From the NCBI GenBank assembly GCA_029240105.1, contig JARBTR010000003.1, positions 1-64,000 of the forward strand: 64,000 nucleotides of DNA, in the 5' to 3' direction. The notes beneath the pieces were generated by a model, which was not told the origin of the DNA, made no database searches, and saw only the letters and a list, made by a program, of their open reading frames with translations. Numbering within the stretch: position 1 is the first letter of the stretch; every line of letters starts with the position of its first letter. Shown in pieces: positions 29,898 through 40,465 of this stretch. Position numbers and translations under genes: made by a program. The DNA is from Caryophanales bacterium. GTDB taxonomy: Bacteria; Bacillota; Bacilli; JARBTR01.

Positions 29898-30206
29898 TTG
29901 AGCGAATTATTCCAGGATAAATTTTCTGAAAGAGTAAATGAACAAGATCATGATTTAATAATGCGGAGTAGAAAATCACTTGAAATTTCAGGTGTCAAGG
30001 AAGTTGAAAGTTTTGATAATGAGGAGTTTTTGCTTGTAACAAGTATGGGTTATATGTCTATTCGTGGGCAGAACCTTCAAATGAAAAATCTTGACGTTGA
30101 AAAGGGGCTTGTATCAATCAAAGGAAAAATTTATGATTTGTCTTATTTAGATGAACACGCTGCAGGAGATAAAGCTAAAGGGTTCTTTAGTAAGTTGTTT
30201 AAATGA
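29898..30206 (+). CDS. yabP: spore protein YabP
   Basis: YabP-family protein of 102 residues, required together with YabQ for the spore cortex in B. subtilis and made in the mother cell. The core I-R-G-Q-N-L-Q-M-K-N-L-D-V and the end A-K-G-F-F-S-K-L-F-K match the family. Start TTG 29898 follows GAGGCGAGGGA by 6 bases and matches the usual N-terminus. The stop overlaps the yabQ start (ATGA). Confidence 0.94.
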   Translation: MSELFQDKFSERVNEQDHDLIMRSRKSLEISGVKEVESFDNEEFLLVTSMGYMSIRGQNLQMKNLDVEKGLVSIKGKIYDLSYLDEHAAGDKAKGFFSKLFK

Positions 30207-30856
30207 CGTTATCCGCACAATTTCTAACACTTATTTCAATGATTGGTATGGGTAGCGTATTCGCAGCGGTATTTGATACCTATAACAGGTTTCTCAATCG
30301 GAAAAACCGAAAAAAGTGGTTTGTTTTTTTAAACGATATCCTCTTTTGGTGCTTTCAAGCCATCCTTATTTATTTTGTATTGTTTCAAGTGAATTTTGGC
30401 GAAATAAGATTTTATCTCATACTTGCATTATTATGTGGGTTCTCAATGTACCAGGCTTTGTTAAAAAAAACATACTTGATTATATTGGAAAAAACCATAA
30501 TATTGATAAAAAAAATATGGAGATTAATCAAAAAGGGAGTCAATCTATTTATATTTATACCCATCAAATGGGCACTACTGATGACTTCAAGTTTACTCCT
30601 GTTATGTTTCAGTTTGGTTACAAATGTCGTTAAAGTCACATTTAACCTTGCAAAAACCTTTTTAAGAGCAGTATTATTTATCTTAGGGATTTTATTTTTT
30701 CCAGTACTTTGGATACTAAAATTGTTTTACAGTTTTGTTCCGAAAAACTTACGAGAAAAAATAAACGTGATCTTTACAAAAGTAAAGAAACACCAACTAG
30801 AAATTAAAAAGGGACTTAGTGATTTTTTTGCTAAGTGGATAAATAAAAGCAGGTGA
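30203..30856 (+). CDS. yabQ: spore cortex biosynthesis protein YabQ
   Basis: Polytopic membrane protein of 217 residues needed for cortex formation. It has hydrophobic segments at about 3-23, 38-58, 65-85 and a strongly hydrophobic central region about 105-180, followed by a basic tail. Translation is coupled to yabP (ATGA overlap) and to divIC downstream. Longer than some YabQ proteins but the N-terminal family region is clear. Confidence 0.9.
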   Translation: MTLSAQFLTLISMIGMGSVFAAVFDTYNRFLNRKNRKKWFVFLNDILFWCFQAILIYFVLFQVNFGEIRFYLILALLCGFSMYQALLKKTYLIILEKTIILIKKIWRLIKKGVNLFIFIPIKWALLMTSSLLLLCFSLVTNVVKVTFNLAKTFLRAVLFILGILFFPVLWILKLFYSFVPKNLREKINVIFTKVKKHQLEIKKGLSDFFAKWINKSR

Positions 30857-31248
30857 AAAGCGTGAATCATTCGAATCAATTGAGTAATATCAAAAAAATG
30901 AATTCAGACTATGTAAAAACAGAAGATAAAAAAAGAAAAACAGATGAGAGACGACGATTTGTTAACAATAGAAAATTGTTTGTAGTTGTCATTGCATTCA
31001 TGATTTTACTTACAGGAACTGTGTATATAAGAATCATTCGTGAACAAGCATTAGCAGAAAAATTAAATGAAAATAAAAAGCTTCAAACACAATTAACAAA
31101 TCTGAAAAAGGAAGAAAGAAACCTAAATCAAGAAATTGTTAATTTAAACGATGATGAATATGTTGCAAAACTGGCACGTAAAGAATATTATGTGTCTACA
31201 AACGGAGAAATCATTTTTTCTACTCCGGATAACAGGGAAGATAATTAA
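30853..31248 (+). CDS. divIC: cell-division protein DivIC
   Basis: Bitopic divisome protein that forms a complex with FtsL and DivIB. The 131-residue protein has a basic cytoplasmic part, one transmembrane segment (about 39-58) and an extracytoplasmic leucine-zipper-like coiled coil (about 65-100), then the L-A-R-K-E-Y-Y motif typical of DivIC. GTG 30853 overlaps the yabQ stop; an in-frame GTG three codons later is also possible. Confidence 0.93.
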   Translation: MKSVNHSNQLSNIKKMNSDYVKTEDKKRKTDERRRFVNNRKLFVVVIAFMILLTGTVYIRIIREQALAEKLNENKKLQTQLTNLKKEERNLNQEIVNLNDDEYVAKLARKEYYVSTNGEIIFSTPDNREDN

Positions 31249-31357
31249 TTGTCATAAATGGTTATAATTTGGCGTCCTGTCATTGACTGTATACCTGTTT
31301 TGTTTATAATTAATCTAGTTAAATATTAATTTATTTATTTGGAGGCAATAATCTTTT

Positions 31358-31783
31358 ATGGCAGTTGAAGTTGGCAGTAAGCTATCGGGTAAAGTGTCTG
31401 GAATTACTAAGTTCGGTGCATTTATCGATCTTCCAGAAGGGCTTACCGGGTTGGTTCATATTAGTGAAGTAGCAGACAATTATGTAAGCGATATCAACGA
31501 GCATTTAACGGTCGGAGATATGGTAGAGGTAAAAGTACTTACAATCGAACAAGGTGGAAAAATTGCACTTTCGATTAAAAAGGCGAAAGAAAGAGAAAGA
31601 CCTGCGTCTAATCGACAACAATCAACCAAAGGTGGTAGGCCAAACAATTTTAATACTGCTAAAACAGTTGAAACATTTGACCAAAAGATGAGCCGCTTTT
31701 TAAAGGATAGTGAAGAGCGTCTAGCTTCTTTAAAGAGAAATACAGAACATAAACGCGGTGGCCGCGGTGGTAGAAGAAGTTAA
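31358..31783 (+). CDS. yabR: S1-domain RNA-binding protein YabR
   Basis: Single S1 domain protein of 141 residues; the S1 fold covers about 1-75 with K-F-G-A-F-I-D-L and G-L-V-H-I-S-E-V. The tail is rich in R, G and K, ending G-G-R-G-G-R-R-S, likely for RNA contact. Its function in Bacillales is not settled; binding to ribosomal or messenger RNA is inferred from the domain. No tRNA genes lie between yabR and spoIIE, unlike B. subtilis. Confidence 0.92.
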   Translation: MAVEVGSKLSGKVSGITKFGAFIDLPEGLTGLVHISEVADNYVSDINEHLTVGDMVEVKVLTIEQGGKIALSIKKAKERERPASNRQQSTKGGRPNNFNTAKTVETFDQKMSRFLKDSEERLASLKRNTEHKRGGRGGRRS

Positions 31784-31801
31784 TTTTATAAATAAATACA
31801 T

Positions 31802-31842
31802 AAGTGTGAGTTTCTACAAAGAAACCCACACTTTTTTATTTA
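31802..31842 (+). terminator. yabR terminator
   Basis: AAGTGTG-GTTTC pairs with GAAAC-CACACTT (one mismatch), followed by T residues. Confidence 0.88.
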
Positions 31843-31884
31843 TATAAAAAAATAATTGTTAATGAAAAGTATATCCATTGAAAT

Positions 31885-31946
31885 TTTGTCAATTAAAGAC
31901 GGCATTTGTCCAAAACTTTTTGGTATAAAAGAGAAAAAGCGACAAA
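31885..31946 (+). promoter_or_regulatory. Spo0A-box-like cluster and -10 of spoIIE
   Basis: Three sites resemble the 0A box TTTGTCRAA: TTTGTCAAT (31885-31893, 8/9), TTTGTCCAA (31905-31913, 8/9) and, inverted, AGCGACAAA (31938-31946, 7/9). The first two are 20 bases apart, and a TATAAA -10-like hexamer is at 31924-31929. B. subtilis spoIIE is activated by phosphorylated Spo0A from a sigma-A promoter, which fits. Confidence 0.5.
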
Positions 31947-32021
31947 TTTACTTGCACGTCACCATTAAGATGTTTTTAACTACATAAAACATGAAAAAAT
32001 GAGTATCTTGGTGGTGATTAA

Positions 32022-34511
32022 ATGGCTAGGGCCGAAAATTCAATTGATGGCAACTTTTTAATGGGAAAATCAAGGACAAGTAGCTTTAGATTGTTAAGTC
32101 CCTTTAGAAATTGGAGTCAACAGTTTACGGAGTTTTTGCTTCATAAAGGAAATATATTACCAATAATGGGTTTTTTACTAGGGAGAGCAGTTGTTCTCTC
32201 TTCTTTTTCCCCATTCTCTTTGCCGTTTCTTGCATCTGTTTTCCTTGTGCGGAAGGATCAATCTAGGAAGGTATTTTTTGCGTTAATACTCGGTGCAATA
32301 ACATTACACTGGTCAAAGTCCTTTGCAATGCTTGTTGGTTCCTTGTTATTTTTATTATTGCGAATGATTCACGCTCAACCAAATGAGAAAAAAGTAAAAT
32401 ATTATCCATTATATGTATTTATTTCAGCTGTGTTCTCGAGATCAATAGAGAAATATGTAATTAATTCTCATTTTGACGTTTTTGAAGCTTTATCTGCCTT
32501 ATTTGAATCAAGCCTGGCGTATATTCTAACTCTTATTTTTATTCAAAGTATGCCTTTAATCTTAGGGAAATTTAAGTCGACTAGTTTAAAAACAGAAGAA
32601 ATCATTTGTATTGTTATAGTTTCTTCTTCGGTTTTAACAGGCGCAATCGGCTGGCATGTGCTTGGCTATTCAGTTGGTGATATTTTAAGCAGGTACCTAA
32701 TCCTCTTTTTTTCATTAGCAAGCGGTGCATCCATCGGAACTACTGTCGGAGTAGTGACAGGGTTAATCTTTAGCCTATCTAATTTATCTAGCATGTTTCA
32801 AATTAGCTTATTAGCATTTTCGGGTTTATTAGGAGGACTCCTTAAGGAATGGAAAAAGTTTGGTGCAGCTTTTGGACTTATTGTTGCAACACTTTTGGTT
32901 TCACTCTATGCCAGTGGTAAAGAAAATATACTTTTAGAATTGTCAGAAACGGGAATTGCAACCCTACTTTTTCTTCTAACGCCAAGTCATTACATAGAAA
33001 ATCTTGCAGTACGCATTCCGGGTACACCAGAAAATATGTTGGAACAACAGAAGGATGTTCGAAAAGTTAGAGATGTAACAGCGTATCGTGTGAACCAATT
33101 TTCTGATGTTTTTCAAGCTTTATCTGAAAGTTTCTCTCTGACTGATAAAAAATCAACTGAAGAGCCCGTAAAAAAAGAGACAACACATCAAATTATTCAA
33201 AATGTAACCGAAAAAACATGTGATACCTGCTTTAAGAAAGATTATTGTTGGTCAAAAAATTTTAGTAGAACAAATAAACTTATTCATGATTTAAAAGAAT
33301 ATTTACAACAAGTTGAACTACCGAACCCACAAGTAGATAAAGAAAACGAACTAAAAAGATTCTGCGTAAAACATGAAAGAGTAGTTGATTCCATGAAAAA
33401 TGAGATTGAATTCTACTACGCAAATTTAAAGCTTAAGAAAAAGGTCAGGGAAAGCAGGAAGTTTGTTGCAGAACAGTTACACGGGGTATCTAAAGTAATG
33501 GGAGATTTTGCTCGGGAGCTTCAAAAAGAAAGGCAAAACACACTGTTCCAAGAAGAAAAAATAATGGAAATGATTGAAAGCTTTGGGATTGAAGTGGAAA
33601 ATATCAGAATTCACTCTCTTGAAAAAGGAAATGTAGAAGTTCAGGTCACTATTTTTTTGATTGAAGAAGCAATTTCTGAAATAAGTGATATCGCTTCAGT
33701 GCTCTCTGAACTTTTAGATGAGAACCTTGTGTTATTTGAAGATGAAAATACAGAGATTCTAGAAGGAAGAGTTGAACTTTTATTCAGAAGTGCAAAAAAA
33801 TATGCTATTGAAACTGGGTCTGCACACGCAGCAAAAGGTGGAGGACTTATTTCCGGGGATAGTTATACTGTTGTTGAATTAGGGAAAGGCAAGCAAGTTC
33901 TTGCTATTAGTGACGGAATGGGAAATGGAGTTCGTGCACATGAAGAAAGTGCCGAAACACTAAAACTTTTACACAAAATATTAGCTTCAGGTATTGATGA
34001 GAAAGTTGCAATTCGGTCAATTAATTCAGTGTTATCCCTTCGTACCACGGATGAAATTTTTTCAACACTCGATCTAGCAATGATAGATCTACAGGATGGT
34101 AAAGTTAAGTTTCTAAAAATAGGGTCGACGCCAAGTTTTATTCTAAGAGGAGAGATGGTAAAAAAGGTTCAGGGGAATAACCTACCAATTGGAATCATTC
34201 AAGATTTTGATGTAGATGTAATAGTTGAAAAATTAGAGCCCCAAGATTTACTCATTATGATGAGTGATGGGATTTTTGAAGGTCCGAATTTCATTCAATA
34301 CAATGATATTTGGATAAGTAAAAAGCTTCTAGGTTTGAAAACAAGAGACCCTCAGGAAGTAGCAGACCTTTTATTAGAAGAGGTTATTCGTTCCAATAAT
34401 GGAGTAATCCATGATGATATGACTGTTTTAGTCGCAAAAATGACAAAGTCAAATATAAACAATTCACGTTTCATATTTTCACAAAATATGAAATCGATGA
34501 AGTTAGGTTAA
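32022..34511 (+). CDS. spoIIE: stage II sporulation protein E, PP2C phosphatase
   Basis: Dephosphorylates SpoIIAA to activate sigma-F in the forespore and also binds FtsZ at the polar septum. The 829-residue protein has an N-terminal array of about ten membrane segments (about 45-330), a central oligomerisation region containing C-D-T-C-F-K-K-D-Y-C-W, and a C-terminal PP2C domain (about 600-815) with the metal ligand aspartate in I-S-D-G-M-G-N-G (D631). Length matches B. subtilis (827). Confidence 0.97.
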   Translation: MARAENSIDGNFLMGKSRTSSFRLLSPFRNWSQQFTEFLLHKGNILPIMGFLLGRAVVLSSFSPFSLPFLASVFLVRKDQSRKVFFALILGAITLHWSKSFAMLVGSLLFLLLRMIHAQPNEKKVKYYPLYVFISAVFSRSIEKYVINSHFDVFEALSALFESSLAYILTLIFIQSMPLILGKFKSTSLKTEEIICIVIVSSSVLTGAIGWHVLGYSVGDILSRYLILFFSLASGASIGTTVGVVTGLIFSLSNLSSMFQISLLAFSGLLGGLLKEWKKFGAAFGLIVATLLVSLYASGKENILLELSETGIATLLFLLTPSHYIENLAVRIPGTPENMLEQQKDVRKVRDVTAYRVNQFSDVFQALSESFSLTDKKSTEEPVKKETTHQIIQNVTEKTCDTCFKKDYCWSKNFSRTNKLIHDLKEYLQQVELPNPQVDKENELKRFCVKHERVVDSMKNEIEFYYANLKLKKKVRESRKFVAEQLHGVSKVMGDFARELQKERQNTLFQEEKIMEMIESFGIEVENIRIHSLEKGNVEVQVTIFLIEEAISEISDIASVLSELLDENLVLFEDENTEILEGRVELLFRSAKKYAIETGSAHAAKGGGLISGDSYTVVELGKGKQVLAISDGMGNGVRAHEESAETLKLLHKILASGIDEKVAIRSINSVLSLRTTDEIFSTLDLAMIDLQDGKVKFLKIGSTPSFILRGEMVKKVQGNNLPIGIIQDFDVDVIVEKLEPQDLLIMMSDGIFEGPNFIQYNDIWISKKLLGLKTRDPQEVADLLLEEVIRSNNGVIHDDMTVLVAKMTKSNINNSRFIFSQNMKSMKLG

Positions 34512-34673
34512 GAAAACTAAACGGAGGTTACTACAACTAATAGGGGAGATGAATAGGTCTGAACATGTGTCTGTAATCATTTCTAAAAAGTAGATAAAAG
34601 CTTACTCAAAGGGTATATTTTCATTGGAAAAAGGCGAAAATGGTTTCATCATAAAGGAAGTTGAGGAAGAGCG

Positions 34674-35411
34674 ATGAAAACACCTACAATTAAGCAGATT
34701 TTATTAATTACAGATGGATGCTCAAATAAGGGGGAGAACCCATCAAGTGTAGCTTTTGATGCATATCAAAAAGGGATTACAGTAAATGTAATTGGGGTTC
34801 TTGATCATGACACAATTGATGAAAAAGGCATGTCGGAAATTGAAAGTATAGCAAGTGCAGGTGGTGGCGTTCACCAAGTAGTGTACACACAACAACTCTC
34901 CAAAACAGTTCAAATGGTCACGAGACAATCAATGAATCAGACTATTCAAGGTGTTGTAAACAAACAATTACAAAATATTTTAGGCAAAAATATGACAATT
35001 GAAAACCTATCCCCAGAAAAACGCGGGGAAATTATGGAGGTTGTTGAAGATTTAGGTGAAACTTCCAAAATGGATATACTGGTGTTAATTGATACAAGTG
35101 CTAGCATGAATCAAAAGCTAAATACTGTAAAAGAGGCTTTATTTGATTTATCAATAAGTTTAAATGCTCGCACCGGAAACAATCGATTTTCTGTTTTATT
35201 ATTCCCAGGTAAAAGATCAGATGTGGATGTAGCGCTCGAGTGGACAGATGGATTAGATTCTCTTAATAGGATATTTAGAAAGATTGAGATGAGGGGTATT
35301 ACTCCAACAGGACCAGCGCTAAGAGAGGCAATTGATCATTTTTCTCCAACTCTAAATTTGAATTCACCGAGTGATTATGAATATGAAAACTACTACGAAG
35401 AAACCATTTAA
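34674..35411 (+). CDS. yabS: vWA-domain protein YabS
   Basis: Two von Willebrand factor A-like halves in 245 residues. The second has a clear MIDAS start D-T-S-A-S-M-N (about 142-148). Function is unknown; in B. subtilis yabS is a sporulation gene next to the kinase yabT. Here yabS and yabT overlap by 41 bases, which supports a joint function such as a kinase with a scaffold partner (inference). Confidence 0.92.
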   Translation: MKTPTIKQILLITDGCSNKGENPSSVAFDAYQKGITVNVIGVLDHDTIDEKGMSEIESIASAGGGVHQVVYTQQLSKTVQMVTRQSMNQTIQGVVNKQLQNILGKNMTIENLSPEKRGEIMEVVEDLGETSKMDILVLIDTSASMNQKLNTVKEALFDLSISLNARTGNNRFSVLLFPGKRSDVDVALEWTDGLDSLNRIFRKIEMRGITPTGPALREAIDHFSPTLNLNSPSDYEYENYYEETI

Positions 35412-36306
35412 TTTACGTGTGGGTTCAACAATAACTGGGAAATGGCATAAAAATGCTTATTTTATAAATCATGTTTTGGGTGCAGGTGCAATAGGGACTG
35501 TTTATTTAGCAAAAAGTCATGCTGGTCCGGTGGCTATAAAAATAAGTGAAAATAATATAACGGTTACATCAGAAGTAAATGTACTTAAAATTTTATCTCC
35601 GGCTCAAGGTAAAACCCTTGGGCCTCGTTTGATTGATGTAGATGATATCGAAATTGATGGGAAGATTATTCCTTTTTATGTGATGGAATACATTGAAGGC
35701 GTTGATTTTTTTCGTTTTGCACAATATTATGGTCCGGGATGGGTTGTAAAACTAACAGTAGCTTTACTTGATAATTTACATCAACTTCATAAACAGGGTT
35801 GGATTTTTGGTGATTTAAAGCCAGAAAACATAATTGTAGAAGCTAGGACCTTATTGGTTCGCTTTGTAGACGTTGGTGGAACCACAAGACAAGGTCGCGC
35901 AATAAAAGAATTTACAGAGTATTTTGATCGGGGATTTTGGGGTATTGGTAGTCGCAAGGCAGAACCTTCGTATGACTTGTTTGCAATAGCTATGATGATG
36001 ATTAATACAATCCATGGCAAAAAAGTTATAAAAAAAGAAGGTGGCATTAAGCAACTACAAACTATAATAGGTCAAAATGGTGAAACAAAAAAAATCAGCA
36101 AGGTATTAATGAAAGCGCTACAGGGTCAATACAAAGATGCCAATGAAATGAAAATAGAATTAGAAACATACGTAGATAAAAACCTAAGTTTAAGACGTTC
36201 AAGAAAGGCTCAGGAAAAAAAACGTAAAAGAAGATCTTCACTTCTAGAAGTGGCTGCAGTTTTAGCAATTGCAATTGGAACGTATTATTTCTATATGTTT
36301 TATTGA
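35371..36306 (+). CDS. yabT: serine/threonine protein kinase YabT
   Basis: Hanks-type kinase of 311 residues, septum-localised in sporulating B. subtilis and activated by DNA. It has the glycine loop G-A-G-A-I-G-T-V-Y (about 37-45), the lysine in V-A-I-K-I-S, a G-D-L-K-P-E-N catalytic loop without the usual RD arginine, and D-V-G-G in place of DFG. A basic stretch K-K-R-K-R-R precedes a C-terminal transmembrane helix (about 292-310). There is no extracellular sensor. It starts inside yabS. Confidence 0.93.
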   Translation: MIMNMKTTTKKPFNLRVGSTITGKWHKNAYFINHVLGAGAIGTVYLAKSHAGPVAIKISENNITVTSEVNVLKILSPAQGKTLGPRLIDVDDIEIDGKIIPFYVMEYIEGVDFFRFAQYYGPGWVVKLTVALLDNLHQLHKQGWIFGDLKPENIIVEARTLLVRFVDVGGTTRQGRAIKEFTEYFDRGFWGIGSRKAEPSYDLFAIAMMMINTIHGKKVIKKEGGIKQLQTIIGQNGETKKISKVLMKALQGQYKDANEMKIELETYVDKNLSLRRSRKAQEKKRKRRSSLLEVAAVLAIAIGTYYFYMFY

Positions 36307-36364
36307 TATCGGCACTAGTAAAGTGGTAAATTGGTTACATTAAAAGTATCTGGTGTTGGTATAG

Positions 36365-37795
36365 ATGATGTTTGAAAATAAAGTTTGGCATTTTATTAAA
36401 AAAAATAAACTATTATACGAAAATGAAACAATTGTCATTGGGGTATCTGGAAGTGTTGATTCATTAACACTTCTCTATTTTCTAGCTCAAAATGCAGGAA
36501 AAATGAAATGGCAGTTGATTGTGGCTCATGTTGATCATATGTTTCGAAAAGAAGAGTCACAGAAGGATTTAGAGTTTGTTGCAGAACATTGTAAAAAGCT
36601 AGATGTAACTTTTGAAGGAATTCAAATAAATGTGCCTGAGATCATTCGTCAAAGTAACAAGAATGGTCAGCAGGCTGCCCGAGATTGTCGTTATACATTT
36701 TTTCAGGATGTTATGTCAAAATACCAAGCACAGAAATTAGTACTTGCACATCATCTTGATGATCAAGCAGAAACTATGATAATGAATTTAACTCGTGAGG
36801 TTTCTAGCTCGGGGAAATTAGGGATTCCTGTTCAACGGCGTATAGAATCTGGAACTTTGGTAAGACCTTTTTTATGCGTCTCAAAAGCAGAAATAGAAGC
36901 ACAATGTAATAAGTTAGGTCTTTTCCCTAGGATAGATTCAAGTAATGAAAAGTTAACTTATACAAGAAACAGATTTAGAAAACATGTTATACCATTTTTA
37001 AAGAATGAAAATCCTAAAGCATTAAATCATTTTTCTGCTATTAACACCTTGCTTTCTGAGGATGATGCATTTTTACAGGAACTAGCTAAACAAGAATTTG
37101 AAAAGTTAAAATTAGAAAAAAAACAGGATGCGTACTTACTTGATTTAAAGGCCTTCCGTATGTTGAAGAAACCTTTACAAAGGCGGATACTTCCACTAAT
37201 ATTAAATAGTCTAACTAGCTTGAAACATTTTTCATTTTCAAGCGTACATATAGGATTGATTTTAGCACTTGTTGAAGATTCTCATCCTTCTAGAACCATT
37301 CAGGTTGATGAAAATTTTTATGTCATGAAATCCTTTGAACAATTATTATTTTGTTTTGAGTCAAAAATTTATCCGAATTACGAAGAGTTTTTAATAGTGC
37401 CAGGAAAAACTCTACTACCTAATGGGGATGTTATTCTAACAGAACTTTTAGAAAGTTTTGAGGATAGTGGGGATTTAAGTGAATGTCTTATCCCTGTAGC
37501 TTATTTGCCATTAAAAGTACGGAACAAAAAAAATGGTGACAAAATAGTAATTCAAAACCTATCTGGGCGTAAAAAATTGAAAAAAGTTTTATTAGAACAA
37601 AAAATACCTGTTTATTTAAGAAATCATTGGCCGGTTATCGTTACAAATGGATTATCAGAAGAAGAAATTCTTTGGGTACCGAACCTGGTCCGGGCAAAGA
37701 TGTTAAATAATGAATATCAGGAAAAAACTTTTGTAAAACTAACTTTTCTGACATCGACATATTTAGGGGGAGCCAATAATGGGAATTCACAATGA
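36365..37795 (+). CDS. tilS: tRNA(Ile)-lysidine synthase
   Basis: TilS converts C34 of tRNA-Ile(CAU) to lysidine so that it reads AUA. The 476-residue protein has the N-type ATP pyrophosphatase PP-loop, here S-G-S-V-D-S (28-33) rather than the canonical SGG-x-DS, and the H-H-L-D-D-Q-A-E-T block. The C-terminal lysidine domain is complete in length. The stop overlaps hpt by 17 bases, as in the conserved tilS-hpt-ftsH cluster. Confidence 0.94.
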   Translation: MMFENKVWHFIKKNKLLYENETIVIGVSGSVDSLTLLYFLAQNAGKMKWQLIVAHVDHMFRKEESQKDLEFVAEHCKKLDVTFEGIQINVPEIIRQSNKNGQQAARDCRYTFFQDVMSKYQAQKLVLAHHLDDQAETMIMNLTREVSSSGKLGIPVQRRIESGTLVRPFLCVSKAEIEAQCNKLGLFPRIDSSNEKLTYTRNRFRKHVIPFLKNENPKALNHFSAINTLLSEDDAFLQELAKQEFEKLKLEKKQDAYLLDLKAFRMLKKPLQRRILPLILNSLTSLKHFSFSSVHIGLILALVEDSHPSRTIQVDENFYVMKSFEQLLFCFESKIYPNYEEFLIVPGKTLLPNGDVILTELLESFEDSGDLSECLIPVAYLPLKVRNKKNGDKIVIQNLSGRKKLKKVLLEQKIPVYLRNHWPVIVTNGLSEEEILWVPNLVRAKMLNNEYQEKTFVKLTFLTSTYLGGANNGNSQ

Positions 37796-38327
37796 CATAG
37801 AAAGAGTGTTATTTTCTGAAGAGGAAATTCAAGCAAAAATTCACGAAGTTGGAAAGCAACTAACCGAAGATTATAAAGACAAGAAACCACTTGTAGTTGG
37901 TGTATTAAAAGGTGCTATGCCATTTATGATGGATCTTGTGAAACGTGTTGATGTGTACTTAGAAATGGATTTTATGGATGTATCGAGTTATGGTCATGCA
38001 TTAGTATCATCAGGAGAGGTTAAAATCTTAAAAGATTTAAATGCACCTATTGAAGGAAGAGATGTTCTTATTATTGAGGATATTATTGACACTGGATTAA
38101 CGCTACAGTATCTAGTTGATCTTTTCCATTATCGAAAGGCAGCATCAGTAAAAATTGTAACTTTATTAGACAAACCAGAAGGTCGTAAAGTTGATTTGAA
38201 ACCGGATTATACATGTTTCATAGTTCCAAATGAATTTGTTGTTGGATATGGTTTAGACTACTGTGAAGAGTATCGAAACATTCCATATGTTGGTGTATTA
38301 AAACCAGCAGTATATATGAAAAACTAA
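37779..38327 (+). CDS. hpt: hypoxanthine phosphoribosyltransferase
   Basis: Purine salvage enzyme using PRPP to make IMP and GMP. The 182-residue protein has the PRPP motif [11 protein letters not shown] (about 98-108). In B. subtilis HprT also binds TilS and regulates ftsH. Start ATG 37779 follows AGGGGGAG inside tilS. A terminator separates it from ftsH. Confidence 0.96.
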   Translation: MGIHNDIERVLFSEEEIQAKIHEVGKQLTEDYKDKKPLVVGVLKGAMPFMMDLVKRVDVYLEMDFMDVSSYGHALVSSGEVKILKDLNAPIEGRDVLIIEDIIDTGLTLQYLVDLFHYRKAASVKIVTLLDKPEGRKVDLKPDYTCFIVPNEFVVGYGLDYCEEYRNIPYVGVLKPAVYMKN

Positions 38328-38342
38328 TGAAGGATTATTAAT

Positions 38343-38375
38343 AAACGGTTTCCCCACAAGGTGGAGCCGTTTTAT
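38343..38375 (+). terminator. hpt terminator
   Basis: Outer AAACGG-CCGTTTT stem with an inner CCAC/GTGG hairpin and short T-run. Confidence 0.8.
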
Positions 38376-38461
38376 TGGAATAACCCTTTTAATTACTCTT
38401 ATAATTAATTTATAAAGAAAAGTTAATGGAACCAAGAGGGTTATTGGCTTAGGAGGTTAGT

Positions 38462-40420
38462 ATGAATCGAATTTTTAAAAACGGTATTCTTTACATCGTT
38501 CTTATTTTAGTAGCTGTTGGCCTAGTTAGTTACTTTGGCCAGAGCAATGTACAAACTAAATCCATTACAACGGAAGAGTTTTTTACATATTTAAAGAAAG
38601 AGCAAGTAAAGTACGTGGAATTTCAACCAGAAGGTGGAGTCTACACTGTTTCTGGGAAATGGAAGAATAATAAAAATAATTTTGCAACAAATCTGACTGC
38701 TGAACAACATGATTCTGCAATGCAGTTAATCAATAAGGATAAAGTGAAGTACAATGTGTTGACTGCAAAGAAGCCTAGTCAATGGGTTTCAATTCTGACA
38801 ACGATTGTGCCACTTATTCTTATGTTTGTCCTGTTCTTCTTCTTATTAAACCAGTCGCAAGGTGGCGGCGGTAAGGTTATGAATTTCGGGAAAAGTAGAG
38901 CAAAACTCTTCAATCAGGAAAAAAAGAAAGTTACGTTTAAGGATGTAGCTGGTGCAGACGAGGAAAAACAGGAACTTGTGGAAATTGTAGACTTCTTAAA
39001 AGATCCGAAAAAGTTTGTTGCATTAGGTGCTCGCATTCCGAAAGGTGTTCTTCTTGAAGGGCCTCCTGGAACGGGTAAGACCTTATTAGCAAGAGCGGTT
39101 GCAGGGGAAGCAGGTGTCCCATTCTTCTCGATCAGTGGATCTGACTTCGTAGAAATGTTCGTTGGGGTTGGGGCAAGCCGTGTACGTGATCTATTTGATA
39201 CTGCAAAGAAAAATTCCCCATCTATGATTTTTATTGATGAAATAGATGCAGTTGGTCGTCAACGAGGAACTGGTCTTGGTGGTGGTCATGATGAACGTGA
39301 ACAAACGTTGAATCAACTACTCGTAGAAATGGATGGTTTTGGTGAAAACGAAGGTGTCATCATCATCGCAGCAACAAACCGTTCAGATGTATTAGATCCT
39401 GCATTATTACGACCTGGTCGTTTTGACAGACAAATTGTTGTTGGTGTTCCAGATGTTAAGGGGCGTGAAGCCGTTTTAAAGGTTCATGCAAGAAATAAAC
39501 CACTTGATTCAAATGTTGATTTAAAAGCGATATCTCAAAGAACACCTGGTTTCTCTGGTGCTGACTTAGAAAATCTATTAAACGAAGCGGCTTTAGTAGC
39601 TGCTCGACGTAATAAAAAAGCAATTGATATGCGTGATATTGATGAAGCGACGGATCGCGTAATTGCTGGTCCTGCCAAAACAAGTAAAGTTATTTCTGAA
39701 AAAGAACGAAAAATTGTTGCCCACCATGAGGCTGGCCATACATTAATTGGTTTATCGCTTCATGATGCAGATATTGTTCATAAAGTTACAATAGTTCCTC
39801 GCGGTCATGCAGGTGGGTATGCTGTTATGCTTCCAAAGGAAGATCGCTTCTTAATGACAAAACCAGAATTATTAAACAAAATCACTGGATTGTTAGGAGG
39901 TCGCGTTGCTGAAGATGTAATCTTTGGAGAGGTTAGTACGGGTGCACATAACGACTTCCAGCGTGCGACAAGTATTGCTCGTAAGATGGTAACTGAATAT
40001 GGTATGAGTGAAAAGCTTGGACCGCTGCAATTTGGTCAACCCCAAGGGCAAGTATTCTTGGGTCGTGATTTCCATAGTGAAAGAAATTATTCAGAGCATA
40101 TTGCTTTTCAAATTGATGAGGAAATTCAATCAATCATTAAAGGTTGCTATGAAAATGCAAAGAAAATTCTAACAGAAAAACGCGAAAAATTAGAATTAAT
40201 TGCTACAACATTGTTACAAGTTGAAACGCTTGACGCAGAACAAATTATGAGTCTGTATGAAAAAGGGATTCTTCCAGAAAGAACTTACTCGAATGACAAT
40301 GACACTGAAGAAAAAGTAGAAGATAAAAAAGATTTTAAAGTAAATATTTCAACTCATACTGAAGATGTACCTACTCCTGTTTTAGAAGAAACTAAAGAGG
40401 ACAAATTGAAAGATATTTAA
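38462..40420 (+). CDS. ftsH: ATP-dependent zinc metalloprotease FtsH
   Basis: Membrane AAA+ protease that degrades regulatory and misassembled membrane proteins, needed for sporulation in B. subtilis. The 652-residue protein has two transmembrane segments (about 7-25 and 105-128), Walker A G-P-P-G-T-G-K-T (200-207), the second region of homology [11 protein letters not shown] and the zinc site H-E-A-G-H (422-426). The tail after residue 610 is acidic and variable. It is the last gene of the right-arm block before the synteny break. Confidence 0.97.
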   Translation: MNRIFKNGILYIVLILVAVGLVSYFGQSNVQTKSITTEEFFTYLKKEQVKYVEFQPEGGVYTVSGKWKNNKNNFATNLTAEQHDSAMQLINKDKVKYNVLTAKKPSQWVSILTTIVPLILMFVLFFFLLNQSQGGGGKVMNFGKSRAKLFNQEKKKVTFKDVAGADEEKQELVEIVDFLKDPKKFVALGARIPKGVLLEGPPGTGKTLLARAVAGEAGVPFFSISGSDFVEMFVGVGASRVRDLFDTAKKNSPSMIFIDEIDAVGRQRGTGLGGGHDEREQTLNQLLVEMDGFGENEGVIIIAATNRSDVLDPALLRPGRFDRQIVVGVPDVKGREAVLKVHARNKPLDSNVDLKAISQRTPGFSGADLENLLNEAALVAARRNKKAIDMRDIDEATDRVIAGPAKTSKVISEKERKIVAHHEAGHTLIGLSLHDADIVHKVTIVPRGHAGGYAVMLPKEDRFLMTKPELLNKITGLLGGRVAEDVIFGEVSTGAHNDFQRATSIARKMVTEYGMSEKLGPLQFGQPQGQVFLGRDFHSERNYSEHIAFQIDEEIQSIIKGCYENAKKILTEKREKLELIATTLLQVETLDAEQIMSLYEKGILPERTYSNDNDTEEKVEDKKDFKVNISTHTEDVPTPVLEETKEDKLKDI

Positions 40421-40430
40421 GATTATCGTA

Positions 40431-40465
40431 AAACTTGCTGAGTCTTTTCTCAGCAAGTTTTTTGT
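40431..40465 (+). terminator. ftsH terminator
   Basis: Perfect 12-bp stem AAACTTGCTGAG / CTCAGCAAGTTT with TCTTTT loop and T-run. Confidence 0.93.

Noticed and set aside
35371..36306. YabT as an inactive pseudokinase because it lacks the HRD arginine and DFG
   Set aside because: YabT-type kinases normally carry such variants while active; the lysine, catalytic aspartate and asparagine are present.
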